From NCBI RefSeq assembly GCF_026627925.1, contig NZ_JAPNLE010000006.1:310001-374000 (forward strand): a DNA stretch of 64,000 nt, given 5' to 3'. Positions 44,911 to 53,380 of this stretch are shown here, piece after piece (positions within the stretch are counted from its first letter, which is position 1; every line of letters starts with the position of its first letter). Source of the DNA: Cupriavidus sp. D39 (GTDB taxonomy: Bacteria; Pseudomonadota; Gammaproteobacteria; Burkholderiales; Burkholderiaceae). The notes beneath the pieces were generated by a model, which was not told the DNA's origin, searched no databases, and saw only the letters and a program-made list of their open reading frames with translations. The translations under genes and the position numbers were made by a program.

Positions 44911-45678
44911 TCAATGCGATCCCGCCAGGGATCCGCTGCTAGTACCCATATAAGCTTCCATGACCTGCGGGATCGCGGATACCTCCGCGTACGTTCCTTC
45001 GGCCAGTAGCGCTCCACGCTGCAATACGGAGATGCGATCGCAGATGCCGGAGACCACATTCATGTTGTGCTCAACCATCAAGATGGTTCGGCCGACGGAG
45101 ACGCGTTTGATCAACTCGGTAACCTTGGAGACATCTTCATGCCCCATTCCCTGGGTCGGCTCGTCAAGCAGCATGAGTTCCGGTTCCATGCCCAAGGTAG
45201 TGGCAATCTCGAGCGCCCGCTTCCGGCCATATGGCAGGTCGACCGTGGTGGTGTCTGCATACGCGGCGAGGTTAACTTCCTCCAGCAATGCCATCGCTCG
45301 CCCATTCAGGCGATGTAGTGTGCGATCGCTCTTCCAGAAGTGGAATGAGGTGCCAAGCGAACGCTGGAGGCCAATCCGCACATTCTCCAGCACCGTTAGA
45401 TGCGGGAATACAGCGGACATCTGAAACGAGCGAATAATTCCATTCTTCGCCAACTGGGAGGGTTTTGCTGCGGTGATGTCGCGACCGTTGTAAATAATCG
45501 CCCCACTACTCGGAACCAGGAACTGCGTCAGCAAGTTAAAGCAGGTGGTCTTGCCTGCGCCATTTGGTCCAATCAACGCATGGATATGGCCACGTTGAAC
45601 CTTTAAATTGACACCGGATACGGCAGTGAAGCCTTTGAACTGCTTCGTCAGGCCGCGTGTCTCCAGGATGACGTCCAT
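44911..45678 (-). CDS. livG: ABC transporter ATPase LivG
   Basis: 255 residues from ATG 45678, chosen because AGGAGGTGACGAAG is directly upstream; a GTG three codons earlier overlaps that site. Walker A HALIGPNGAGKTTCFNLLTQ is canonical, Q-loop in IIRSFQMSAVFPHLTVLENV, Walker B ELMLLDEPTQGM, switch His in MVEHNMNVV. The signature loop is degenerate (TVDLPYGRKRALEIATTLG), as in LivG proteins. It lies downstream of the binding-protein gene by about 230 bases and upstream of livF by 37. Confidence 0.92.
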   Translation of the reverse strand: MDVILETRGLTKQFKGFTAVSGVNLKVQRGHIHALIGPNGAGKTTCFNLLTQFLVPSSGAIIYNGRDITAAKPSQLAKNGIIRSFQMSAVFPHLTVLENVRIGLQRSLGTSFHFWKSDRTLHRLNGRAMALLEEVNLAAYADTTTVDLPYGRKRALEIATTLGMEPELMLLDEPTQGMGHEDVSKVTELIKRVSVGRTILMVEHNMNVVSGICDRISVLQRGALLAEGTYAEVSAIPQVMEAYMGTSSGSLAGSH

Positions 45679-45905
45679 CTTCGTCACCTCCTAAATCATG
45701 GGTGTAGGCCGCTCCATTCACTGTGCAGCGGCATGCCGGGCGCGGCCCCGGTTCCCTTGCCTGACCCACGCATGGGGAGCCAGGGGTGAGTGATTTCAGC
45801 GCCGGAATCTAAAACGCTGCAGGCCTGAAGCCCGAACCGGTCGCGATCGGTTTTAACACCGGACACAATCGGGACGACGCTTGTATCACTCTTGAGAACG
45901 GGCGC

Positions 45906-47147
45906 TCAGGCTGAAGGGACTCCCTTCTTGAGCAACGGGCACTTGCTCTGTTCAGCGGGAATGGTCACGGTACTGGCTGGTAGCGTCTTCTTCAGCTTGT
46001 AGTAGTCCCACGGGTACTTCGACTCCGTCGGACTCTTCACCTGCATCAGGTACATGTCATGCACCATTCGCCCGTCTTCACGAATCTTCCCGTTCTTCGC
46101 GAAGAAATCGTTGATGGGAAGCTCGCGCATCTTCGCCATCACTTCCTTTGCGTTATCCGTGCCGGCGGCCTGTACTGCCTCAAGGTAATGCATGATCGAG
46201 GAATAATCGCCAGCGTGCACCATATTCGGCATCTTGTTCATCTTGCCAAAATAGCGCTTCGACCACTTCCTGGTCTCGTCATTCATGTCCCAATAGAATG
46301 GCGTTGTCAGCAGCAGTCCCTGCGCAATATTCAATCCCATCCCATGGACGTCAGTGATGGTGGTTGCCAGCCCGACGAGGCTTTGTTTTCCACTCCGGGT
46401 AACGCCAAACTCCTGAGCGGATTTCATGGCGTTGACAGTGTCAACGCCTGCGTTGGCTAGACCTATGACCTTGGCTTTCGACGCCTGGGCTTGCAGTACG
46501 AAAGAAGAGAAGTCTGACGCGCCGAGCGGATGCTTTGCCGCGCCGACGACTTTGCCACCTCCGCCCTTCACGGTCCCGGAAAGTCGGTCAAGCATCAGGG
46601 TGCCAAAGGCATAGTCGGCTGCGAGGATGAACCAGGTGTCGCCGCCTTGCTCAAGCATCGCCTTGGCGGTGCCGTTGGCAAACGCGTAGGTATCCGCGAC
46701 GTAGTGCACCGTGTTCGGTGTACATTCCTCGTTGGTTACCTTCTCGGTCATCGCGGCAGTCACAATGGCAATGCGATTCTTCTCGTATGCCAGCTTGCTT
46801 ACCGCGATGGCTACAGCGGAGTTGGTCAGATCGGCTACCACGTCTACCTTCTGCGTATCGAACCACTCGCGCGCTTTCGTTGACGCAGCATCGGGCTTGT
46901 TCAGGTGGTCAGCAACGACGACCTCGATCGGCTTGCCCAGAACCTTGCCACCGAAGTCTTCTACCGCCATCTTGATGGCGGTCACTGCCCCTGGTCCGGA
47001 GAATTCAGAATAGGTCCCCGACAGATCTGTCAGAACACCGATCTTGACGACGTCGTCCGACACCTTTGACTGCTGTGAGTGCGCCGTATTGACACTGAGC
47101 GCGACGCTGATCGCCGCGGCTCCAAGCTTTGTGTAGCGGTTCATCAT
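45906..47147 (-). CDS. ABC transporter periplasmic binding protein (LivJ/LivK type)
   Basis: 413 residues with Sec signal (MMNRYTKLGAAAISVALSVN) ending AHSQ. The type I periplasmic-binding fold is shown by VVKIGVLTDLSGTYSEFSGP, AVEDFGGKVLGKPIEVVVAD and MLMQ-like LMQVKSPTES near the C-terminus. This subgroup usually binds aromatic or organic acids rather than leucine. Ribosome site AAGGAGAC before ATG 47147. It provides substrate recognition for LivGFHM and is separated from livG by about 230 bases without a clear terminator. Confidence 0.9.
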   Translation of the reverse strand: MMNRYTKLGAAAISVALSVNTAHSQQSKVSDDVVKIGVLTDLSGTYSEFSGPGAVTAIKMAVEDFGGKVLGKPIEVVVADHLNKPDAASTKAREWFDTQKVDVVADLTNSAVAIAVSKLAYEKNRIAIVTAAMTEKVTNEECTPNTVHYVADTYAFANGTAKAMLEQGGDTWFILAADYAFGTLMLDRLSGTVKGGGGKVVGAAKHPLGASDFSSFVLQAQASKAKVIGLANAGVDTVNAMKSAQEFGVTRSGKQSLVGLATTITDVHGMGLNIAQGLLLTTPFYWDMNDETRKWSKRYFGKMNKMPNMVHAGDYSSIMHYLEAVQAAGTDNAKEVMAKMRELPINDFFAKNGKIREDGRMVHDMYLMQVKSPTESKYPWDYYKLKKTLPASTVTIPAEQSKCPLLKKGVPSA

Positions 47148-47170
47148 GTCTCCTTGTCGTTGTTGTCTTT

Positions 47171-48051
47171 TTATTCCCTGAACATCTGCACGATTGCGGA
47201 GATGTCCCTGGATCCTTCACCCCTGAGGCTCAGCAACTGAAAGAGCTGCCTGGACAACGCTGTCATGGGCAGCGGTTGCCTCGCACCGCCCGCGGCATCC
47301 AGGGCAAGCGATAGGTCCTTTATCATGAGATCGCAGGCAAAGCCTCCGGAGTAGCCGTTTGACGCGGGCGCACTTGGCACCACACCTGGGTATGGGTTGT
47401 AAGCTTCCGATACCCAGCAATGGCCTGACGAAGTATTGATAATTGCGGCCAGCACGTCTGGGGACAATCCGAGGCTCACACCGAGGCACATTGACTCGGA
47501 CACGGCAACCATGGATACCCCGAGCAGGAGGTTGTTGCAGATCTTGGCGGCTTGCCCGCTGCCCGCGGCGCCACAGTTGACAATGTTCTTGCCCATGGCT
47601 GAAAGGATGGGGCGGGCGGCAAGAGAAGCGGCTTCCGTGCCGCCAACCATGAACGTCAGCGTTCCGGCTTCGGCGCCTGGCACACCGCCGGAAACGGGCG
47701 CATCGATCATCGCTTTGCCAGAAGCCTGGGCCATCGATTCCAGATCACGCGCCGTTTGCGGGTCGCTGGTACTGCACTCGATAATCAGCGCGTCATCCCT
47801 GGCATGCGCGAGCACACCATCGGGCCCTGCAACCACACTGCGTACGATGGCGGGGGTCGGCAACATGGTGATGACGACATCCACGGCCGCCGCCAGTTCG
47901 GCAACTGACGCGGTCGGGATCGCCCCTGCTCTACTGCGAGGCCAATGGCCTTCGCTGACGTGTCATACACGTGTACCGCGTTCCCGCTTCGCAGCAGGTT
48001 CGAAGCCATGGGAAGTCCCATGTGGCCAAGGCCGATGAATCCGATTTTCAT
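47171..48051 (-). pseudogene. mmsB: 3-hydroxyisobutyrate dehydrogenase, frameshifted
   Basis: Oxidises 3-hydroxyisobutyrate to methylmalonate semialdehyde with NAD. Rossmann start MKIGFIGLGHMGLPMASNLL, then after a slip at the four-C run 47923-47926 the second part VDVVITMLPTPAIVRSVVAG, the substrate loop IDAPVSGGVPGAEAGTLTFM, catalytic Lys in GQAAKICNNLLLGVSMVAVS and MIKDLSLALDAA. One added base gives 293 residues, the normal family length. Its product is the substrate of the MmsA enzyme encoded two genes upstream, so the pathway link is strong. Confidence 0.88.
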
Positions 48052-48090
48052 AGCGTCTCCTGATCGTTGTATTCTGTCGGCACTCGGCCG

Positions 48091-49074
48091 TCAGGGATGA
48101 AGCAAGATCTTCCCGAAGTGCTTGTCCTCCGCCATGGCGTCTTGCGCGGCCAGTGCTGCAGACAAGGGATATCGGGCGGCAATGATTGGTACTAATGCGC
48201 CGGAGACGAACAATGGATAGACATCGCGCTTGAAGTGTTCGAACAGCTCTTTCTTTTGTTCGATAGTTCGCGTTCTGAAGGAAACGCCGACGAGGGTAAT
48301 GCGCTTCCTGGCAAGTATGTCCAGATCAATCTCGCCCTTAGTACCGCCCACCCAACCAACGTTCACAATTCGCCCCCCGAGCCCAACGCACTCGAGGTTG
48401 TCCGGGATGGCAGGACCGCCGACCATATCGACGACCACATCGACGCCTCGCCCATCGGTCTCCTTGAGTACTTCCGTCGCGATATCGTCTTGCCCGCTGA
48501 TCAGGAAACGAGTCAGGCCAAGCTCCGCAAGCCGATGTGCATTGGCGTTAGGGAGTCCCGTCCCCATGATGCGCGATGCGCCCATGGCCTTCGCAATCTG
48601 TAGCGTGGCAATCCCTACCGCCGAAGCCACGCCCTGAATCAGGACACTCTTACCCGAGGAAAATTGACCATTCGTGACAAGGGCGTTATGCGCAGTCGGA
48701 TACACCGTGGCAACCGCCGTAGCCTGGTCGTAAGAGAACGTAGGCGGGACGCGCAAGGCGAAGCGGTGATCGATCGTGGCGAGTTCGGCATACGCTCCCG
48801 TCGTCATACCCATCACCTTGTCGCCGATCTTGAACTCGCTGACGCCGGCCCCCACGGCAATGACCTCACCGGACATTTCCAACCCGGCAATCATAGGCTT
48901 GCCGGCAGCGGGTCCGCCATGCGCAGTGGAGCGATGCAGGTCGATACGATTGATACCGGCCGCGCGGACCGAAACCAGGAGTTCGTCGGCCTGGGGTACT
49001 GGATCGTCAACGGTTTGATACTCGAGGGTCGGACGTCCTTGCCCTGTCCGGTTCACAATCACAATGGCTTTCAT
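48091..49074 (-). CDS. Quinone-oxidoreductase-like NADPH dehydrogenase
   Basis: A 327-residue zinc-free MDR protein of the QOR/enoyl-reductase branch: VRAAGINRIDLHRSTAHGGP, GLEMSGEVIAVGAGVSEFKI, VLIQGVASAVGIATLQIAKA and VDVVVDMVGGPAIPDNLECV. It uses NADPH to reduce quinones or activated double bonds. Between mmsA and mmsB in the same direction, it could reduce an acrylyl- or methacrylyl-type intermediate; this is inference from position. Confidence 0.87.
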   Translation of the reverse strand: MKAIVIVNRTGQGRPTLEYQTVDDPVPQADELLVSVRAAGINRIDLHRSTAHGGPAAGKPMIAGLEMSGEVIAVGAGVSEFKIGDKVMGMTTGAYAELATIDHRFALRVPPTFSYDQATAVATVYPTAHNALVTNGQFSSGKSVLIQGVASAVGIATLQIAKAMGASRIMGTGLPNANAHRLAELGLTRFLISGQDDIATEVLKETDGRGVDVVVDMVGGPAIPDNLECVGLGGRIVNVGWVGGTKGEIDLDILARKRITLVGVSFRTRTIEQKKELFEHFKRDVYPLFVSGALVPIIAARYPLSAALAAQDAMAEDKHFGKILLHP

Positions 49075-49148
49075 GATTCGTCGCTATTCCTTGTTGTACA
49101 TGCCTATGGCTACTGCCTGGAACGGCCAGGCAGCCGCTGTGCTGGGCT

Positions 49149-50654
49149 TCAGGCGCTGGGATTGAAGGCGAGGGAGACAGGAAGGGCGCGTTCGTCGGGC
49201 TCGGGCCAGCGTTGCGAGACCGTCTTGATCTTGGTGTAGAAGCGAGCTGCGTCGGGGCCATAGAGGTGGCCTTCGCCAAACTTGGACCGGCGCAATCCGC
49301 CGAAATTGAAGTAGGCGGACGGCAGCGGCACGGGGACGTTCACGCCGATCATCCCGGACTCAACTTCCATCATGAAGCGATGTGCCGACTTTCCGTCGCG
49401 GGTGAAGATTACCGAGCCATTGCCGTACTCGTGCAGGTTCGTGATGTCAATCGCCTCTTCGAAGGTCGCCGGCCGCATGATTCCTCGCACCGGCCCAAAC
49501 ACCTCGTCTTTATAGAGTTGCATGTCCGTTGTGACCCGGTCGAACAATGTCGGCCCCAGGTAAAAGCCATTAGCGTGGCGCGGAATTTCGATATTTCGCC
49601 CGTCGAGCACCAAGTCGCCGCCTTCTTCGATACAGCGCGAAATTGCCCGTTCGACGGATGCCTTGGATTCTTTGGAAACAACCGCACCAAAGTCCGCGCT
49701 GGCGTCGTCGTAGGGGCCAACCTTCAGTGCTTGGATCTTCGGTACGATCAGTTCGCGCAGGCGTTCAGCCGTTTCGTGCCCTACGGGAAGGAGAAGCGAG
49801 ACGGCCATGCACCGCTGGCTCGATGACCCGAAGCCGGCAGACACGAAGGCGCTGGCCGCCGCCTCCAGATCGGCGTCCGGCAACACAACCATGTGGTTTT
49901 TTCCGCCCGTGAAGGCCGCGACACGCTTGTTGTGCGAGGTGCCCTTCTGGTACACGTATTCGCCCACGGCAGTCGAGCCCACAAAGCTCACCCCGGCGAT
50001 TCCCCGATGCTCGAGGACCGCGTCAACGACTTCCTTGTCACCCTGCACAACGTTGAACACGCCGTCCGGCAGGCCAGCCTCTTTCCACAGCCGGGCAAAT
50101 TCCAGAGCCGCGCTGGGTACTTTCTCGGAAGGCTTCCATACGATGGCGTTTCCGACTGCGACCGCCATCGTCATCATTACCGCGGGCACCATGATCGGGA
50201 AATTGAAAGGCGTAATACAACCAACCACGCCAATTGGCCGGCGCATGGAGAAGACCTCGATATCGCCGCCAACGTTGTTCGCATATTCGCCCTTGGCCAC
50301 ATGCGGGGCGTTGCAAGCGAACTCAATGCCTTCAATGGCGCGACCGAGCTCGCCCTTGGCGTCTGCAATGGTCTTGCCGTGCTCACGGCCGATCACCTCT
50401 GCAAGGGCATCCAGGTTGGCAATCATCAGTTCCCGTAGTTTGAAGATCACCGCCTGGCGCGCAGCATGGGAAGCGCGTCCCCAGCGACGCCCGGCCTCAG
50501 TGGCGATCGTCACGGCATGGTCCACGGTCGCGAAGGAGCCGTAAGCGCAGCGCGCGATCTCTTCGCCGCTTGATGGGTTGTGTACCGCGCCGGTGCGGGT
50601 GCCAGGTTCGGAATAGGCCGTGCCGGCGATGAAGTGCTCGATCAGGTTGGACAT
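49149..50654 (-). CDS. mmsA: Methylmalonate-semialdehyde dehydrogenase (CoA-acylating)
   Basis: 501 residues from ATG 50654 (MSNLIEHFIAGTAYSEPGTR), the usual MmsA start; the frame to 50708 is an extension. It converts methylmalonate semialdehyde plus CoA and NAD to propionyl-CoA. ALDH-fold marks are CITPFNFPIMVPAVMMTMAV, VVQGDKEVVDAVLEHRGIAG, SFVGSTAVGEYVYQKG, FTGGKNHMVVLPDA and the catalytic Cys in FGSSSQRCMAVS. The general-base Glu of ordinary ALDHs is absent, as expected in this CoA-dependent class. First gene of the operon facing the LysR gene at 50806. Confidence 0.93.
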   Translation of the reverse strand: MSNLIEHFIAGTAYSEPGTRTGAVHNPSSGEEIARCAYGSFATVDHAVTIATEAGRRWGRASHAARQAVIFKLRELMIANLDALAEVIGREHGKTIADAKGELGRAIEGIEFACNAPHVAKGEYANNVGGDIEVFSMRRPIGVVGCITPFNFPIMVPAVMMTMAVAVGNAIVWKPSEKVPSAALEFARLWKEAGLPDGVFNVVQGDKEVVDAVLEHRGIAGVSFVGSTAVGEYVYQKGTSHNKRVAAFTGGKNHMVVLPDADLEAAASAFVSAGFGSSSQRCMAVSLLLPVGHETAERLRELIVPKIQALKVGPYDDASADFGAVVSKESKASVERAISRCIEEGGDLVLDGRNIEIPRHANGFYLGPTLFDRVTTDMQLYKDEVFGPVRGIMRPATFEEAIDITNLHEYGNGSVIFTRDGKSAHRFMMEVESGMIGVNVPVPLPSAYFNFGGLRRSKFGEGHLYGPDAARFYTKIKTVSQRWPEPDERALPVSLAFNPSA

Positions 50655-50805
50655 AGCTTGCGTCGTCTCCAAAGTTTCTATGCGCTGACAGTCAGGCTCG
50701 AAAAACACTCGGGCCTTCAGTGAGGAGATCTTATTTCACCGGATCTGCATTTGGTATAAGCTAAACCGGAACACCGATATCCAAAATTGCATAGCGACGG
50801 GCACC

Positions 50806-51729
50806 ATGAATCACTTTGACTGGGATAACCTCAGAATCTTCTTAGCGGCCGCTCGCTCTCAGTCGGCGCTGGAAGCGTCTCACACGCTAAAGATCAGCCA
50901 GTCGACGATATCGCGGCGTATTCAGCGTCTCGAGCGTGAAACGGGATCAAAACTGTTCGAGCGCAGCTCTCAGGGGCTGAGCCTGACGAGCGCCGGCCAT
51001 CGGCTCCTGGAGCATGTCGAAAAGCTGGAAAGCACCTTGTCCGCAGTCGAGACAAGCGTGTTCAGTGACAGCGTTGCCTTGACAGGCGAAATTCGGTTGG
51101 GAGCAACGGAGGCCTTCGGGACATTCTTTCTTGCCCCGCACGTTGGTCAGTTCTGCGGCAGACATCCCGCCATTACGGTCGACATCCTGCCGATGCCACG
51201 TTCGTTGAACCTCTCCAAGCGCGAAGCTGACGCCTCCGTAGCGATTGACCGCCCCAGTGCAAACAGCTTTGTCACCTGCAAGCTTTCCGACTATCGCTTG
51301 CTGCCATATGCCACGCCAGGATATTTGGCGAAGCATCCACCTATCCGGGAGTTAGAAGACCTTGTCAGCCATCGCTGGATTGATTACGTTGACGATCTGA
51401 TCTTCTCGTCGCAGCAGTTCTCATTGCAAAAGTGGTTGCCGTCCAGCAAGCCATTCCTCCGAAGCACAAGCGTCATTGCACAAGCCCAGGCAGTGAAAGC
51501 CGGCTTAGGCATTGCCGTGCTGCCGTGCTTTCTGGGCAGCGTGATTGAGGGAGTGGTGCCGATTCTCTCCGAGCAGGTCGACATCACCAGAACGTTCTGG
51601 CTAGTTGCGCCGCCAGAGAGAAGAGAGGTTGCCCGGGTTAAGGCGCTGTGGGACTACATTCGTGAAGTAGCCGAAGCGAATGAGGACTTTTTACTAGGTC
51701 GCACGTCGACCGCAACATGGGTGACTTGA
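50806..51729 (+). CDS. LysR-family regulator, divergent from mmsA
   Basis: 307 residues. HTH: NLRIFLAAARSQSALEASHT, LKISQSTISRRIQRLERETG and KLFERSSQGLSLTSAG. Effector domain from about residue 92 (LTGEIRLGATEAFGTFFLAP) to VKAGLGIAVLPCFLG. It is divergent from mmsA with 151 bases between, the standard arrangement for a LysR regulator controlling the facing operon. Catabolic intermediates of that operon are the likely inducers. Confidence 0.9.
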   Translation: MNHFDWDNLRIFLAAARSQSALEASHTLKISQSTISRRIQRLERETGSKLFERSSQGLSLTSAGHRLLEHVEKLESTLSAVETSVFSDSVALTGEIRLGATEAFGTFFLAPHVGQFCGRHPAITVDILPMPRSLNLSKREADASVAIDRPSANSFVTCKLSDYRLLPYATPGYLAKHPPIRELEDLVSHRWIDYVDDLIFSSQQFSLQKWLPSSKPFLRSTSVIAQAQAVKAGLGIAVLPCFLGSVIEGVVPILSEQVDITRTFWLVAPPERREVARVKALWDYIREVAEANEDFLLGRTSTATWVT

Positions 51730-52059
51730 TTTGTCTTTTCTCTAAGCTCGCCATCCATGTCGATGTCAAGAAGAATATGGTCAGCCGCGCATGCATCTGG
51801 AACTGCTTGCCCGCGGCGTCAGGGTGGGGACTAGGAGCGGGTGCGTCGCCTAAAATGGGGCGGGATGGCCTGCGCGCGCGCCAAGTGTAAGTTTGTTGTC
51901 ACCTTGATTTAGCCGTCACTCTTCTTGGCAGACTGTCATATTCGAGACATTCGCTGAACTCGACGCTGAAATGGAAAAGGTACGCGGGGTGGCCCACGCC
52001 ACCTAACTTCTCTCCAGTATCAGCGCGTACCATAGGATGCTCAGGCATTTCTGAAGCCT
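51730..52059. other. Gap at the edge of the mobile-element graveyard
   Basis: About 330 bases without a recognisable gene. Composition shifts here from the catabolic region to relic DNA; no clear element end was found. Confidence 0.35.
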
Positions 52060-52499
52060 GTGATCGCGCATCTGGACGAAAGCCTCGCCAGGCTCCGGGA
52101 CGCCGTCTGTGTTGGAAGCTCAAGATTGACCATGCGATCCACATCGACCCCTTGGTGGCAAGCGCTACGCCCGCGATTGTGGAGACATTGCGAGGCGCAC
52201 TGTTTTAGCGGCACCCAGGCAGTCAGTTGCCTGAGATCCTGCTCGAGATCGACAGCGTCACGCACTTTAGTTGGCTCATCCTGGGAAGAGAGCCTCATTC
52301 CCGTAGCGAACTTCTACTGGTCTACGCAGCGATACTCGCGCACGGCACATCGATGTCAGCTGCGTATCTCGCCCGAATGGTGCCCGAATTGTCGCCTCCC
52401 GCGATCCGGCAGATGATGCATCGAGTTGCGGACGAACGGAAGCTGCGCCACGCGGCTGACGCAGTGCTGACCTTCATGCATCAGCACCCGATTGCCTAG
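52060..52499 (+). pseudogene. Tn3-family transposase (TnpA) internal relic
   Basis: Successive frames give VIAHLDESLARLRDAVCVGS, then HIDPLVASATPAIVETLRGA, a TAG at 52206 in place of a Gln codon, and LPEILLEIDSVTHFSWLILG followed by REPHSRSELLLVYAAILAHG, TSMSAAYLARMVPELSPPAI and ADAVLTFMHQHPIA. These match the central region of Tn3-group DDE transposases (LP.LLLEID..T.FS....G). At least one frameshift and one nonsense change. No 38-bp Tn3 end or resolvase is nearby. Confidence 0.65.
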
Positions 52500-52654
52500 C
52501 ATTGGGGCGCTCCGATCTGGCCTCGTCAGACATGATGTCGTTGGAAACGACACGCTCTGTCTGGAAAGCGCGGGCTGACCCACGCCGGCTGATTTTGTGG
52601 GGATTTCTTGCGGGCGTCGGCCGGAAACCTGCATAAATGCTTGGGGCAGTTACC

Positions 52655-52990
52655 CGGTAAGTCGAGTAGCGCAAGGGAATCGCACCCTCACGCCCTCACA
52701 GAAGCGGACGTGAACCTCTCGATTCATCCGGCTCCTATCGTCCAACCGTGGTCTCCATGGCCCAATGCGCAAATAAGCCTGGCTGCCGAGACTTGACGTC
52801 CCTCAGCCAAGCCGCTGCACGAACCTTACGGCCGCGGAGATGCTTGTATTTCCGCTGCGCCCAGTGGACCAATGTGGCATCAAGCGCAAGCGGCACCTGC
52901 CCCAGCGCAGACCGATAGAATCGACCGTAGTAGCGAATCCAACCAAGCAACGTCGGACGGATTCGGTCCGTAGATGGGCGGTGTTCATTC
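52655..52990 (-). pseudogene. Group II intron 3' remnant: maturase C-terminus plus domain V
   Basis: Minus strand. The frame ending at TAG 52735 reads LGWIRYYGRFYRSALGQVPL, then VHWAQRKYKHLRGRKVRAAA and SRQPGLFAHWAMETT, the X/DNA-binding C-terminus of bacterial group II intron reverse transcriptases (GWI.YYGRFY.S........L..WA.RKYKRLRG.....W......P.LFAHW). The domain V RNA element follows directly after the stop. A frame change near 52950 and the absence of the RT domain show that only the 3' end survives. Confidence 0.7.
52701..52734 (-). ncRNA. Group II intron domain V
   Basis: A 34-nt element on the minus strand beginning GAGCCGGATGAATCG and ending TTCACGTCCGCTTC, with the AGC catalytic triad and GAGA loop. 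One stem position differs from the common ending CCGGTTC. It is followed by GTGAGGGCGTGAGGGTGCG and CTACTCGAC, like the usual intron 3' end. Confidence 0.62.
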
Positions 52991-53380
52991 CATCTCTTTT
53001 GCTTTTGGAATGACCGAAACTCGCGTCATACCGGCCGCCCGAACCTGGCGGGTCGGATGTCTCAGATGGGTCGGAAGCTGACGCCGGAGCCGTGCTGGGG
53101 CGAACGACGGCAACGGGTCGGTCAGAGACAGGCGCAGCCCCGCGACGAGCATCCGACCGTGACCGGCCAGGAGCAGACGGCTAAGATCGTCACTTGGTTC
53201 GAACGGCTGGGCCACAGTGATGATGAACGAGGGTGTTGCTCGCTTGAGTGCGCTGCTGAGGGACTGGTCTTCGCGCGACCACAACAGCTTTACTGCAGGT
53301 GGGCGGCGGCAGCCGTAAACAACGCGCGCCGAGCTCGAGCGCGTCTACGACTGACCGGCAATGCGCCCCGACACGCCGGC
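52991..53380. other. Relic DNA, possibly IS66 OrfA
   Basis: About 390 bases. A minus-strand frame (52985-53284) includes LRLSLTDPLPSFAPARL and QVRAAGMTRVSVIPK, faintly like the C-terminal part of IS66-family OrfA (PSFVPV....I.VR.AG..VSV). The match is weak and no inverted repeats were found. Confidence 0.3.
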
